A DNA stretch of 44,356 nucleotides, taken from IMG/VR virus record IMGVR_UViG_3300044713_000004, positions 1 to 44,356 of that record; one strand, written 5' to 3'. The DNA comes from a virus. The position numbers and the translations under genes are program-made. The notes under the pieces are model-generated. The model searched no databases and was not told the origin of the DNA. It was given only the letters and a program-made list of their open reading frames with translations. Positions 17,254 to 23,608 of the stretch are shown here, one piece after another; position 1 is the stretch's first letter, and each line of letters begins with the position of its first letter.

Positions 17254-17494
17254 GTGGTTTGATCGTGATATCATTCAAGACCCGGTTCGCGAGGTAGACA
17301 TCGAGGCACTCAAGCGAGTGCAGCGAGTCTTGCACTGCGAACCGACGGGGACCATGGATGACATCACGAGGATGCACATTCGTGGAATGCAGAAGATGTT
17401 CCGACTGCGCGTTCATGGCGCAGTCGACCAAGCTACAGCCGAAGTGATCGACAAGCTTCGCCCTGGGGGCAGCTTTGGAGAGGATACCGAGTGA
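17231..17494 (+). CDS. Free-standing peptidoglycan-binding domain protein
   Basis: The product has 87 residues. Residues 22-76 match a PG_binding_1 domain: LKRVQRVLHCEPTGTMDD, then GMQKMFRLRVHGAVDQATAEV, with the usual TG-D and G-VD-T turn positions. This domain normally anchors a hydrolase to the wall, but here no catalytic domain is attached. The catalytic endolysin is encoded about 24 kb away by the circular map, between terminase and portal. It may be a wall-targeting subunit or an orphaned endolysin fragment. The ATG overlaps the preceding gene, and the next gene starts within its stop. Confidence 0.8.
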   Translation: MPTVGKPEWFDRDIIQDPVREVDIEALKRVQRVLHCEPTGTMDDITRMHIRGMQKMFRLRVHGAVDQATAEVIDKLRPGGSFGEDTE

Positions 17495-17700
17495 CCAAGA
17501 AGCAGCTGTTGCAGGTTGCCCATACCTGTGTCGCGACCCTGATCGGCCTGGCTCCGTTTGTTCCCGAACTCGTGGGCAAGCTGGGCGTATCTACGACTGC
17601 CGGTGTCGGCGCGGGAGCAATCGCGATTGCGGGGGCAATCACGAAGCTCGTTCAGGTTCCGACCGTTAGCGCATACCTCAAGAAGACCTTCAACGTCTAG
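17491..17700 (+). CDS. Holin-like small membrane protein
   Basis: The product has 69 residues, starting at GTG overlapping the previous stop (GTGA). There are two hydrophobic segments, at about 8-29 (AHTCVATLIGLAPFVPELVG) and 34-54 (Gly/Ala/Ile-rich), with a short basic C-terminus (YLKKTF). Length and two helices fit a class II holin, which would permeabilise the membrane so that endolysin can reach the wall. It is the last gene before the strong terminator. Confidence 0.7.
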   Translation: MTKKQLLQVAHTCVATLIGLAPFVPELVGKLGVSTTAGVGAGAIAIAGAITKLVQVPTVSAYLKKTFNV

Positions 17701-17710
17701 CCACAAAGAT

Positions 17711-17745
17711 GCCCCACCAGGACACTACTCCAGTCCTGGTGGGGC
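17711..17745. terminator. Strong bidirectional terminator
   Basis: GCCCCACCAGGAC (17711-17723) pairs perfectly with GTCCTGGTGGGGC (17733-17745) around a 9-base loop. The hairpin is followed by TTTCTT on the plus strand and by ATCTTT on the minus strand. It lies between the convergent late (+) and early (-) operons and should stop transcription from both. Confidence 0.92.
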
Positions 17746-17755
17746 TTTCTTGCGT

Positions 17756-17947
17756 TTACTGCTCGCCCGGAATGACCGGACTCATAGTCTCTTCCGGCTC
17801 ATCGAACTGGGAAGGCTGCCAACCGAACGTGTCCTGAAGCTCAGCCCAGGAGATGGTCATTCCAGGCTGCCACTGGACATCCTCAGTCTCGCTGAGGGGC
17901 TCGGTGGCAGGGCTGAAGATGGGAAGCTGTCCCTCGATCTCACTCAT
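17756..17947 (-). CDS. Small acidic protein of unknown function
   Basis: The product has 63 residues from ATG 17947 (the previous gene's TGA is embedded in the ATGAGTGA junction). It is acidic and Pro/Glu/Trp-rich (MTISWAELQDTFGWQPSQF). It is the last gene of the early minus operon, next to the bidirectional terminator. No motif is recognised. Confidence 0.65.
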   Translation of the reverse strand: MSEIEGQLPIFSPATEPLSETEDVQWQPGMTISWAELQDTFGWQPSQFDEPEETMSPVIPGEQ

Positions 17948-18134
17948 AGCCAAGCTTCTTCCTCTCCTTGATGGTCTTCAGGATGACGTCAACGATGATG
18001 TCGGCGTTCGGCTCATGGCAACGATCGCCACCAGGACTGAAGTCACGAAGCCACACCAGCAGCTTCGGATTGTCCGTAATCTTGATGACTGCCTCTGCGC
18101 CCATACGCGCAGTCATCCTGTCCTTCCACTTCAT
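17940..18134 (-). CDS. Small protein of unknown function
   Basis: The product has 64 residues from ATG 18134, which lies 1 base after the previous stop and after AAGGAG. It is basic at both ends (KWKDRMTARMG, KTIKERKKLGYE), with a predicted amphipathic C-terminal helix. I do not recognise it. The short upstream extension to 18185 would overlap the neighbour and lacks a better ribosome site. Confidence 0.65.
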   Translation of the reverse strand: MKWKDRMTARMGAEAVIKITDNPKLLVWLRDFSPGGDRCHEPNADIIVDVILKTIKERKKLGYE

Positions 18135-18135
18135 C

Positions 18136-18438
18136 TCACTCCTTGTCGAGCGTCTTGACCGTCCGGGTCTTGATCCAGATGACATCGTTCTTCGGGATCA
18201 AACGATACTCGGTCTTCAGCTCATCTGTGGGGACCATCACAAATTCTCCACCATGCCGCGACAGCAACTGCTGCGCGGCTACCTGGCGATACTCCAGGTA
18301 GCTCATGTCACCGACCTTGTCGGTTGGCACCTTGGACTCAAGCGGGAACCGCTCGGTGTAGACGTGCCTGCTCCAATTGGCACCACCATCAGCAACCTGG
18401 ATCTCATACTGGATCTCAAGCTCAACTTCCCAGGCCAT
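18136..18438 (-). CDS. Small protein of unknown function
   Basis: The product has 100 residues, starting at ATG with AGGAGAGAG. The N-terminus is beta-like (WEVELEIQYEIQVAD) and the middle helical (YLEYRQVAAQQLLSRHGG), ending in a strand IPKNDVIWIKTRTVKTL. It belongs to the early minus operon downstream of the primase gene. No catalytic motif is visible. Confidence 0.7.
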   Translation of the reverse strand: MAWEVELEIQYEIQVADGGANWSRHVYTERFPLESKVPTDKVGDMSYLEYRQVAAQQLLSRHGGEFVMVPTDELKTEYRLIPKNDVIWIKTRTVKTLDKE

Positions 18439-18446
18439 ACTCTCTC

Positions 18447-18677
18447 CTATTCGACTCGACGCGTGTCGAGGTAGTAGTAATCGTTCTCCAGGCCACGATT
18501 GCCAACGGAGAACTGTGCTCCGCTCTCGTGCATCCTGCCGCCAAGCTCCTTGCAGCGACGGTCAAGGAAGTCCCTGGCCTTGTCCTCATCGAAGGTGATG
18601 AACAGTAGTTCACTCAGCTCGAAGCCGGGCGATCCCATGGGGACGAAGTTGTTCCATACCAGGTGGACGTCTGTCAT
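18447..18677 (-). CDS. Small protein of unknown function
   Basis: The product has 76 residues from ATG 18677 overlapping the primase stop (ATGA). It contains FITFDEDKARDFLDRRCKEL, a helical segment like those of small regulatory or modifier proteins, and ends in a DYYYLDTRRVE tail. The function is unknown. Coupling to the primase gene suggests coordinated expression. Confidence 0.7.
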   Translation of the reverse strand: MTDVHLVWNNFVPMGSPGFELSELLFITFDEDKARDFLDRRCKELGGRMHESGAQFSVGNRGLENDYYYLDTRRVE

Positions 18678-19315
18678 TCCGGCCTGATCTTCTCCTTCAG
18701 GAAGTCCCCGCCGAACTTGACGAAGCACGAGTTCACGTCCTCGCCATTCGGCATTGGGATGTTAACCGCTCGATCATACTCCGTCATGACCTTCTTCGCA
18801 AACTCCTGACCTGGGTCGTCTCCGTCGGAGAAGACGTACACACGACTGAAGTCCTGGAGAATACTGGACCAGTGGGGCTGCCAGTTCTTGGCACCCGGCA
18901 CTCCAAGTGCCGGGATGTCCAGCTGCTGCAAGGTCAGGCAGTCCATCTCACCTTCGGTCAGGGCGATGAAATTGGTGGCGCTGTCGTAGGACAGCGCACC
19001 GAAGAGACGTGACTTGGTGCCACTGGGCTTCAGGTACTTCTGATGTCCGGTAATGCCCTTGCAGTCATGGTCCTTGATGCAGCGGAACGTCATGGCAACC
19101 ACGCCTACCGGCGTGAGGTAGGGAATGGCCAGCCTGCCAATGTAGGACTCATGTCCAGTCATCGGTTCGGCGACGACTCCCAGGCCGTTTTGCCTTGCGA
19201 ACTCCAGATCGATCCCCCGACCGGCGAGCCATGCGGCTGCTCGATCCACGTGCTCCGCGTAGGACAGCGTCGCCTGATCCAGAAATTTCCGCTGCTCTTT
19301 GGAGAGCATCACCAT
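18674..19315 (-). CDS. DNA primase, TOPRIM catalytic part
   Basis: The product has 213 residues. The TOPRIM fold is supported by TEGEMDCLTL (120-129, catalytic Glu121) and VYVFSDGDDPGQEF (159-172, the DxD metal-binding pair). Residues 22-60 (HVDRAAAWLAGRGIDLEFARQNGLG) match the linker that in DnaG-type primases follows the zinc-binding domain. The zinc domain itself is encoded immediately upstream in a different frame (+1 relationship), and this ATG lies inside that gene with an AAGGA 7 bases upstream. So either the primase is made as two overlapping polypeptides, or the parts are joined by frameshifting, or the assembly has an indel. It would synthesise primers for host polymerase. Confidence 0.85.
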   Translation of the reverse strand: MVMLSKEQRKFLDQATLSYAEHVDRAAAWLAGRGIDLEFARQNGLGVVAEPMTGHESYIGRLAIPYLTPVGVVAMTFRCIKDHDCKGITGHQKYLKPSGTKSRLFGALSYDSATNFIALTEGEMDCLTLQQLDIPALGVPGAKNWQPHWSSILQDFSRVYVFSDGDDPGQEFAKKVMTEYDRAVNIPMPNGEDVNSCFVKFGGDFLKEKIRPE

Positions 19316-19547
19316 AGGTCAGTCCTTCATGTTGCATGAGAACGTGCTCAGCACGCCCCTGGATCCCACAAGCGTGACACTTGTACAGCTCATCACGAGT
19401 GGAGACCGAAGCAGACGCAGAGCTGTCGGCATGGAACGGACACTTGCACGGCCGCCATCCATAGCCACTCGGTACCTCAACTCCATACTGAGCCAGAATT
19501 GGGGCGATGGGAAAGAGGGGCTCATCGGAGCCCCTATCCCTGTCAAT
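19149..19547 (-). CDS. DNA primase, CHC2 zinc-finger part (start and frame uncertain)
   Basis: The frame encodes a CHC2 zinc-binding domain: PIAPILAQYGVEVPSGYGW, then CPFH (Cys36, His39 counted from 19547) and CHAC (Cys57, Cys60), ending in LTYGDALQRAAEI, which is the normal end of this domain. After about 19300 the frame becomes Arg/Ser-rich and looks non-functional, while the TOPRIM half begins in another frame. There is no ATG, GTG or TTG at the expected start. An ATT lies in frame at 19547. The natural TTGA overlap start at 19546 and an ATG at 19525 lie in the other frame, the same one as TOPRIM. The arrangement needs two opposite shifts or unusual starts. Confidence 0.75.
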   Translation of the reverse strand: MDRDRGSDEPLFPIAPILAQYGVEVPSGYGWRPCKCPFHADSSASASVSTRDELYKCHACGIQGRAEHVLMQHEGLTYGDALQRAAEISGSGDAVLRGARGSSSRMARRSGDRSGVRKAKRPGSRRRTDDWT

Positions 19548-19728
19548 CGCCCACCTCGACGACGAAGGAGATACCGAAGTCAGTGCGCTCACGCGCACGG
19601 TCCATGATGAAGCCCTCAAACTTCTCCATGGTGTTGTCCTTCTGGCACTTCTTCAGCTTCTCTGCCTCATACGGAGTCAGGTCCATCTCGGTCGGGAGAG
19701 GGTCCTCCCAGAAGATTCGAATCCTCAC
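19543..19728 (-). CDS. Small charged protein of unknown function
   Basis: The product has 61 residues, starting at GTG overlapping the previous stop (GTGA). It is a mixed charged protein (TPYEAEKLKKCQKDNTMEKF) with a beta-like end (DFGISFVVEVGD). It sits between the SLOG-family gene and the primase. The function is not recognised. Confidence 0.7.
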   Translation of the reverse strand: MRIRIFWEDPLPTEMDLTPYEAEKLKKCQKDNTMEKFEGFIMDRARERTDFGISFVVEVGD

Positions 19729-20096
19729 TTGATCTCCCTCACGTAAAGTCCATGGCCCTCTGCCAGTTGCATCGTATTGCGAGTCCCCCTGGACTCGCCA
19801 AGCGGGAAGGCCAGAACAATATCCGCTCCAAGCTGGACCATCTCACGATTGCGGATGGGTCCAGCCGCCTTGCCGTGCTCATCCCACTCGGCCTCGTGGA
19901 TCTCACTGGTCACCTCGGGTGCGTGATATCCAGCCCACTGCTCCGCGAAGTCGTCCGCCCCGGTGGGGCAGCCGCCATGAACGACCGTCATGGTGTAAGC
20001 CTCGTAGTCCTGGTAGACATTCCAGAGGGCAGACCACACCTTGTCCTGATCCCACCAATCTCTGGAGCCAGTGACAAGCACACGAACATGGGTCAC
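19725..20096 (-). CDS. SLOG-family nucleotide-binding protein (YspA/DUF2493-like)
   Basis: The product has 123 residues, starting at GTG overlapping the previous stop. Family features: VLVTGSRDWWD at 7-17, VVHGGCPTGADDFAEQWA at 39-56, and GPIRNREMVQLGADIVLAF at about 78-96, then GTRNTM. These form the Rossmann-like nucleotide- or ligand-binding site of SLOG proteins (YspA, cpYpsA-related). Such proteins are common in phage early operons. Their roles are proposed to be nucleotide sensing or modification, but none is proven for this type. Confidence 0.85.
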   Translation of the reverse strand: MTHVRVLVTGSRDWWDQDKVWSALWNVYQDYEAYTMTVVHGGCPTGADDFAEQWAGYHAPEVTSEIHEAEWDEHGKAAGPIRNREMVQLGADIVLAFPLGESRGTRNTMQLAEGHGLYVREIK

Positions 20097-20476
20097 TTGG
20101 TCATCTCCTTCAGCGCCGCCTCAGCGGCGTCGGTGATTTCGTAGTAGGTCTCAGCCATCCTGAGCACGGCCACGAATGTGTCACCGTCCATGGTTACGTA
20201 CCACTGGCCAGGCGAACCCTTGCGAACTCGCTTGTGCCAGACGACGTTAAGCCAGCTCTTACGCTGCTTACCTTCCCGGTTGGCTTCGTCAACCCACTCG
20301 GCAAGCGTCATCCTCGCATGATTCTTCACCTCCACCGTTGCCCAGGGAAAGACGTCGATGTCACCTTCATCGTTCTTACCCATGAGCGGCAGACGCTTAC
20401 TGTTCGGCCACCACTTGCTTAGGAAGGTGACGATGGCGGTCTCTGCAGCAGTACCCTTCTGCTTTTCCTTGCTCAC
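20093..20476 (-). CDS. Holliday-junction-resolvase-like PD-(D/E)XK nuclease
   Basis: The product has 127 residues from GTG 20476, which overlaps the previous stop as GTGA. The alternative ATG lies two codons upstream. The core is KGTAAETAIVTFL (acidic residue of helix 1), then RLPLMGKNDEGDID and ATVEVKNH. This is the E...GDxD...EVK arrangement of archaeal Hjc and phage resolvase-like PD-(D/E)XK nucleases. The expected function is to cut branched DNA before packaging. Size and order fit the family. Neighbouring helicase, primase and exonuclease genes support a role in DNA metabolism. Confidence 0.8.
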   Translation of the reverse strand: MSKEKQKGTAAETAIVTFLSKWWPNSKRLPLMGKNDEGDIDVFPWATVEVKNHARMTLAEWVDEANREGKQRKSWLNVVWHKRVRKGSPGQWYVTMDGDTFVAVLRMAETYYEITDAAEAALKEMTK

Positions 20477-20652
20477 TTCCACCCCTTGTCGGCGGGGCAG
20501 TTGACACCGACCAGTTCATCGCCGACCGGGATCACTGCCGTGTCGCAGTCAAGACAGCGACGGTGAGGCCGTGCGCAGAAGCGGCACGGCTGCTCATCCG
20601 TCCACACGGACGTCTCGCGATGGTCACAGTTCTTCTTCGGTCCGGTCCACAT
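20473..20652 (-). CDS. Small Cys-rich zinc-ribbon-like protein
   Basis: The product has 59 residues. The ATG overlaps the previous stop (TGATG). There are six cysteines: one early, then CRFC and CLDC pairs (about residues 24-27 and 35-38) and one near the C-terminus, suggesting a zinc ribbon. It could bind nucleic acid or protein. No family is recognised. The next gene starts as GTGA on its stop. Confidence 0.7.
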   Translation of the reverse strand: MWTGPKKNCDHRETSVWTDEQPCRFCARPHRRCLDCDTAVIPVGDELVGVNCPADKGWK

Positions 20653-20822
20653 CACCACTCCACCTCCGTACCAGCCGTTAGGTCGTCGTAAGAGTAGATC
20701 GACATGTGGTACTGATCTCCGTCATCAGAGAGACCGACCTGCCAGCCATCAGCCATAGCCTTCTCGATCACCTGCTCGATCTCGTTGGCCCACACCGCCG
20801 CGCTCTTCTCATGCTTGCTCAT
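20652..20822 (-). CDS. Small protein of unknown function
   Basis: The product has 56 residues from ATG 20822 overlapping the previous stop (ATGA). It has a helical N-terminus (VWANEIEQVIEKAMADG) and a beta C-terminus (GDQYHMSIYSYDDL). It is translationally coupled on both sides. The function is unknown. Confidence 0.7.
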   Translation of the reverse strand: MSKHEKSAAVWANEIEQVIEKAMADGWQVGLSDDGDQYHMSIYSYDDLTAGTEVEW

Positions 20823-21199
20823 GCGATGATTCCAATCCGTCCGTCCGGCCACTTACCCTTGCTCGGTCCCTTGTGACTCACGCCATAGGTGGTCGTCTCA
20901 CACCTGCGGCAGAACCAGGCATTGTTCACCTTGCCACCGAACACTGACGGACCGCCGCGAAGACTCCAGTGGCGTTCAGTCTTGGGCTCGATGTTCGTTC
21001 CCTTGCAGTCGTCACACCGCATCGTACGGTTGTACTCGTCGTACATGATCCGGTTCTGCTCGGCATTGTTCCAGACGTTCGGATCAGTGCTGATGCTCCG
21101 GTTGTTCATGACGAAGCCGTCTTCGTTCACATAGTGCCACGTCTCCCACGCGGGGCCGTGGTCCTCGGGATCCTCGGACTTCTTCCACTCAAACGGCAT
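20819..21199 (-). CDS. Zinc-ribbon protein of unknown function
   Basis: The product has 126 residues from ATG 21199, which has TAGGAG at 6 bases. Two CxxC knuckles, CDDC (about 62-65) and CRRC (about 95-98), make a zinc ribbon. Between them lies ERHWSLRGGPSVFGGK. The N-terminus is Asp/Glu/Trp-rich. A nucleic-acid-binding accessory role is plausible for a protein encoded directly after the helicase. Confidence 0.7.
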   Translation of the reverse strand: MPFEWKKSEDPEDHGPAWETWHYVNEDGFVMNNRSISTDPNVWNNAEQNRIMYDEYNRTMRCDDCKGTNIEPKTERHWSLRGGPSVFGGKVNNAWFCRRCETTTYGVSHKGPSKGKWPDGRIGIIA

Positions 21200-21207
21200 C
21201 TCTACTC

Positions 21208-21450
21208 CTAGGGCGTTGCGATAGTCCAGCCAATGTACTCGCATGGCCTGTCCATGCCATCGCCCCACTTGGCAGCGATGGCCTCCTTGAACATCCAGAT
21301 CCGCTCAAACAGCTTGGTCGGTGCCTGAGCCAGGATGTTCGCTCCCTGAATCCTGCGGTACATGCTTTGCAAAAAGTCCACGTGCTCCATCGCCTGGGCT
21401 AGCGTCCACCCCTCCGGAAGGTAGTCCAGGTTCATTCGGTTGAGATGCAT
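21208..21450 (-). CDS. Small helical protein overlapping the helicase 3' end in another frame
   Basis: The product has 80 residues from ATG 21450, with GAGG at 6 bases; an ATG at 21456 is the alternative. The sequence (LDYLPEGWTLAQAMEHVDFL, then LAQAPTKLFERIWMFKEAI) looks like a genuine folded helical protein. Its first 146 bases overlap the C-terminal coding sequence of the helicase in the +1 frame. It may be an independent gene, or a C-terminal extension of the helicase reached by frameshifting. Confidence 0.7.
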   Translation of the reverse strand: MHLNRMNLDYLPEGWTLAQAMEHVDFLQSMYRRIQGANILAQAPTKLFERIWMFKEAIAAKWGDGMDRPCEYIGWTIATP

Positions 21451-22198
21451 CTTCATCCTCGATAACGCGAGAGCACCAGGGCTCAGCTTGCAAGGGGAAG
21501 GACGTCCGACCCGTAAGGTCGGACGGTCCGAAGCGGTTCTTGACGACAGCCACGTCAATGGCATCGGGTCGTCCGTTGAGTGTCAGGATCAGAACAGGCA
21601 GCTGGTTGGCCTTGCCCATGATGGCGTGCCGTGGTGGACACGGCTCGCCCTTGACTGCCTCACTGGTGTGGTGAACCACGGTCAGTGCGGTGTTCCACTT
21701 CCGGGACAGGTAGTGGAGTTCGTTCATCAAGCCCCAGTAGTTCTGCTCGCCGACTCCGTCGTAGTCCACGTTCATCATGATGTCGATGACCGTGTGCTCT
21801 GGGTAGTCACCCCGGATCTCGGCGAAGGCGTCCATCTCCCGCTCAATGTGCTCCATGGTGGGAGCGGGATGGAACGACCACTTGACATGGTCGAAGGACT
21901 GGAGCTGGGCAGTAGCGTACTCGACGTGAGTCTTGGTCCACTGCTCAGTCTCCGACATGGGGACGCCTGCCTTCATGGCCAGCACGCGCGTGGCCATGGT
22001 GTAGTCGTCGCTGTCGTTGCTGAAGTACAGGGTTGGAACCTGGATGCGGTCCACGATGTTGAGCGTCAGCATGGTCTTCATGGAACCAGGGGGCCCGGCA
22101 ATCATGGAGATTGCCGACTTCCTAAAGAACGCACGCCGCTCATCGAATGCACGGAAGGGAGCGGGAAGGGGCTCTCCAGAAGAGAGCCCCCGACCCAC
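21305..22198 (-). CDS. DnaB/RecA-like replicative helicase ATPase
   Basis: The product has 297 residues. Walker A is AGPPGSMKT (34-42), Walker B VIDIMMNVD (137-145), then ALTVVHHTSE (about 170) and MGKANQLPVLILTLNG (about 190-205), the layout of RecA-fold DnaB-like or RepA-like helicases. It is short because it lacks the DnaB N-terminal domain. It should unwind DNA and work with the split primase. The annotated GTG at 22198 lies directly after AGGAG. A perfect AAGGAG lies further upstream, spaced for an in-frame ATC at about 22219, so the true start is uncertain. The last 50 residues are low complexity and overlap the next gene. Confidence 0.85.
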   Translation of the reverse strand: MGRGLSSGEPLPAPFRAFDERRAFFRKSAISMIAGPPGSMKTMLTLNIVDRIQVPTLYFSNDSDDYTMATRVLAMKAGVPMSETEQWTKTHVEYATAQLQSFDHVKWSFHPAPTMEHIEREMDAFAEIRGDYPEHTVIDIMMNVDYDGVGEQNYWGLMNELHYLSRKWNTALTVVHHTSEAVKGEPCPPRHAIMGKANQLPVLILTLNGRPDAIDVAVVKNRFGPSDLTGRTSFPLQAEPWCSRVIEDEDASQPNEPGLPSGGVDASPGDGARGLFAKHVPQDSGSEHPGSGTDQAV

Positions 22199-22228
22199 GC
22201 TCCTGTGGAGTGTGCGGATGTTTACTCC

Positions 22229-22405
22229 TTAGACGACATAAGCCGACAGCTCATTGAACTCGCCATCGACAAACCAGAAGACCACGTCGTCATCCGCCAC
22301 GAAAAGAGACTCGGACCGATCGGAGGGATCGTGTCGATCGTCATGGTAGACGTAGCGAACGCCAATCTTGTCGAACGTCTGCTTGAGCAGCTCGATGTCA
22401 CTCAT
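22229..22405 (-). CDS. Small acidic protein of unknown function
   Basis: The product has 58 residues. The ATG overlaps the end of the previous gene, with GGAGG upstream. It begins SDIELLKQTFDKIGVRYVYH and continues with an acidic Asp-rich stretch (FVADDDVVFWFVDGEFN). Short and acidic, it could be an inhibitor or a structural mimic, but nothing specific is recognised. Its stop TAA is part of the AAGGAG that precedes the helicase. Confidence 0.7.
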   Translation of the reverse strand: MSDIELLKQTFDKIGVRYVYHDDRHDPSDRSESLFVADDDVVFWFVDGEFNELSAYVV

Positions 22406-22872
22406 TAGTCCTCCGTGGGCGGCTGGTACTTGAAGACGATCACCTTGCGCGGAACCGGACCCTTGCCCGGCTCCTCCTTCTCGAAGAGGGCCGCGAGAAC
22501 ACCACCCTGCTCGAAGCAGTTCTTGAACTGGTGGTTCGGGTTCTCCTTCACGGCTGCCTTGTAGGCATCCTGTGCCGCCTTCAGCTGGCGGTCGGACAGG
22601 AAGTGGCGATAGGCCACACCGTCGGCGTCAACACCCGTCACGACCGCTCCCATGAGCGGGCGAGCCAGCGCTTGAAGGTGGGTCGGGATGTCCTTGAGGG
22701 CCTGCGGACGACCGCCCTCGGGAGACCAGTACAGGTGATCACCCGGCTTGCCGTCAACGAAGTTCTTGACGTGATACTCGCCAGAGTCCTCGGTCAGGGT
22801 GACCTGGAAGACGTCGCCGACCGTCTTGAACTTGAAGTTCGGCAGCTTCTCCTGGGTTCCAAACAGTGCCAT
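22405..22872 (-). CDS. Possible ssDNA-binding protein
   Basis: The product has 155 residues from ATG 22872, with GAGAGG upstream. The N-terminal 60 residues look like an OB-fold: FKFKTVGDVFQVTLTEDSGE, HLYWSPEGGRPQALKDIPTH, followed by helical SDRQLKAAQDAYKAAVKENP. The C-terminus ends in an acidic PTED. Position between the nuclease and helicase genes and the acidic tip suggest a single-strand-binding or recombination mediator protein. This is an inference and no family match is claimed. Confidence 0.65.
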   Translation of the reverse strand: MALFGTQEKLPNFKFKTVGDVFQVTLTEDSGEYHVKNFVDGKPGDHLYWSPEGGRPQALKDIPTHLQALARPLMGAVVTGVDADGVAYRHFLSDRQLKAAQDAYKAAVKENPNHQFKNCFEQGGVLAALFEKEEPGKGPVPRKVIVFKYQPPTED

Positions 22873-22887
22873 TTTACGCAACCTCTC

Positions 22888-23259
22888 TCAGCCGAACAGA
22901 GACTTGGTGGTGGTCTTGGGAGTCGGAGGAACCGCAGGGGCGGGCGGCTTCGCCCGCTCCCAGGGCTTCTTTGTCGCGTCAGTCGGTGCTGACTCCTCAA
23001 TCACCTTACCACCGAGGTCGGCCTTGATGGCCTCCTCGGCGTTGAACATGGGTGGTGCGGTACTGACCACGATCTCAGGCTTGCGACCGTTGGCGGCCTC
23101 ATACATGTCCGCATGATCTCCGGCCAGCGTTTCAGCGTGCTGCTTCGCGAACATCGACAGCCCGACCAGCTCATCCTCAGAGTCAGCGTTGATCTTGATG
23201 TTGATGTAGGCGTACTGCTGCTTGGTCGGGATGCGGAACTCAACCTCGAACTTACTCAC
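22888..23259 (-). CDS. Early protein of unknown function with Pro-rich tail
   Basis: The product has 123 residues. GTG overlaps the previous stop (GTGA). The N-terminal 60 residues are alpha/beta (KFEVEFRIPTKQQYAYINI, then ELVGLSMFAKQHAETL). The last 35 are Pro/Ala/Lys/Thr-rich, ending in KSLFG. It is coupled with the putative ssDNA-binding gene (15-base gap), so the two may act together. Confidence 0.7.
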   Translation of the reverse strand: MSKFEVEFRIPTKQQYAYINIKINADSEDELVGLSMFAKQHAETLAGDHADMYEAANGRKPEIVVSTAPPMFNAEEAIKADLGGKVIEESAPTDATKKPWERAKPPAPAVPPTPKTTTKSLFG

Positions 23260-23435
23260 TTCGCCCCCACGTGGATGCCACAGTTCGGGAAGCAGGGCGG
23301 CAGGCCAGGACCAATCGGGTAGATCGACTGGACGTGGATCGGGTGGCCGTGGATGGCCGGACCGATCGGACGAACATGAGTGGGCGGGCTGTGGAAAATG
23401 CCAAGCCCGAACAGGATGGCAATTATGATCTTCAC
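23256..23435 (-). CDS. Small protein with one hydrophobic segment, His/Pro-rich
   Basis: The product has 59 residues from GTG 23435 overlapping the previous stop (GTGA), with GGAG upstream. Residues 1-15 (VKIIIAILFGLGIFH) could be a short membrane anchor or signal sequence. The rest is rich in His, Pro, Gly and Ile (HVRPIGPAIHGHPIHV) with two Cys near the end. The function is unknown, and metal binding is possible. Confidence 0.65.
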   Translation of the reverse strand: MKIIIAILFGLGIFHSPPTHVRPIGPAIHGHPIHVQSIYPIGPGLPPCFPNCGIHVGAK

Positions 23436-23608
23436 TTCTTCTCCTCTATCCATACAATATGCTTCACCATGACAATCGCTCCATCAAGGTCAATGAAGAC
23501 AAGGTTCCTGTCATCGAGAAGAGCTTTCTTGATCTTGCCGACTACCACCGAACCCAGAGGGCAGCTTATTTTTTCATCATTTGACATGTGAAAGATCGTA
23601 CTGGCCAT
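23432..23608 (-). CDS. Small protein of unknown function
   Basis: The product has 58 residues from ATG 23608, coupled to the nuclease stop (TGATG). It is mainly beta (CPLGSVVVGKIKKALLDDRN, then LVFIDLDGAIVMVKHIVWI) and could be a small barrel. No family is recognised. Confidence 0.7.
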   Translation of the reverse strand: MASTIFHMSNDEKISCPLGSVVVGKIKKALLDDRNLVFIDLDGAIVMVKHIVWIEEKK

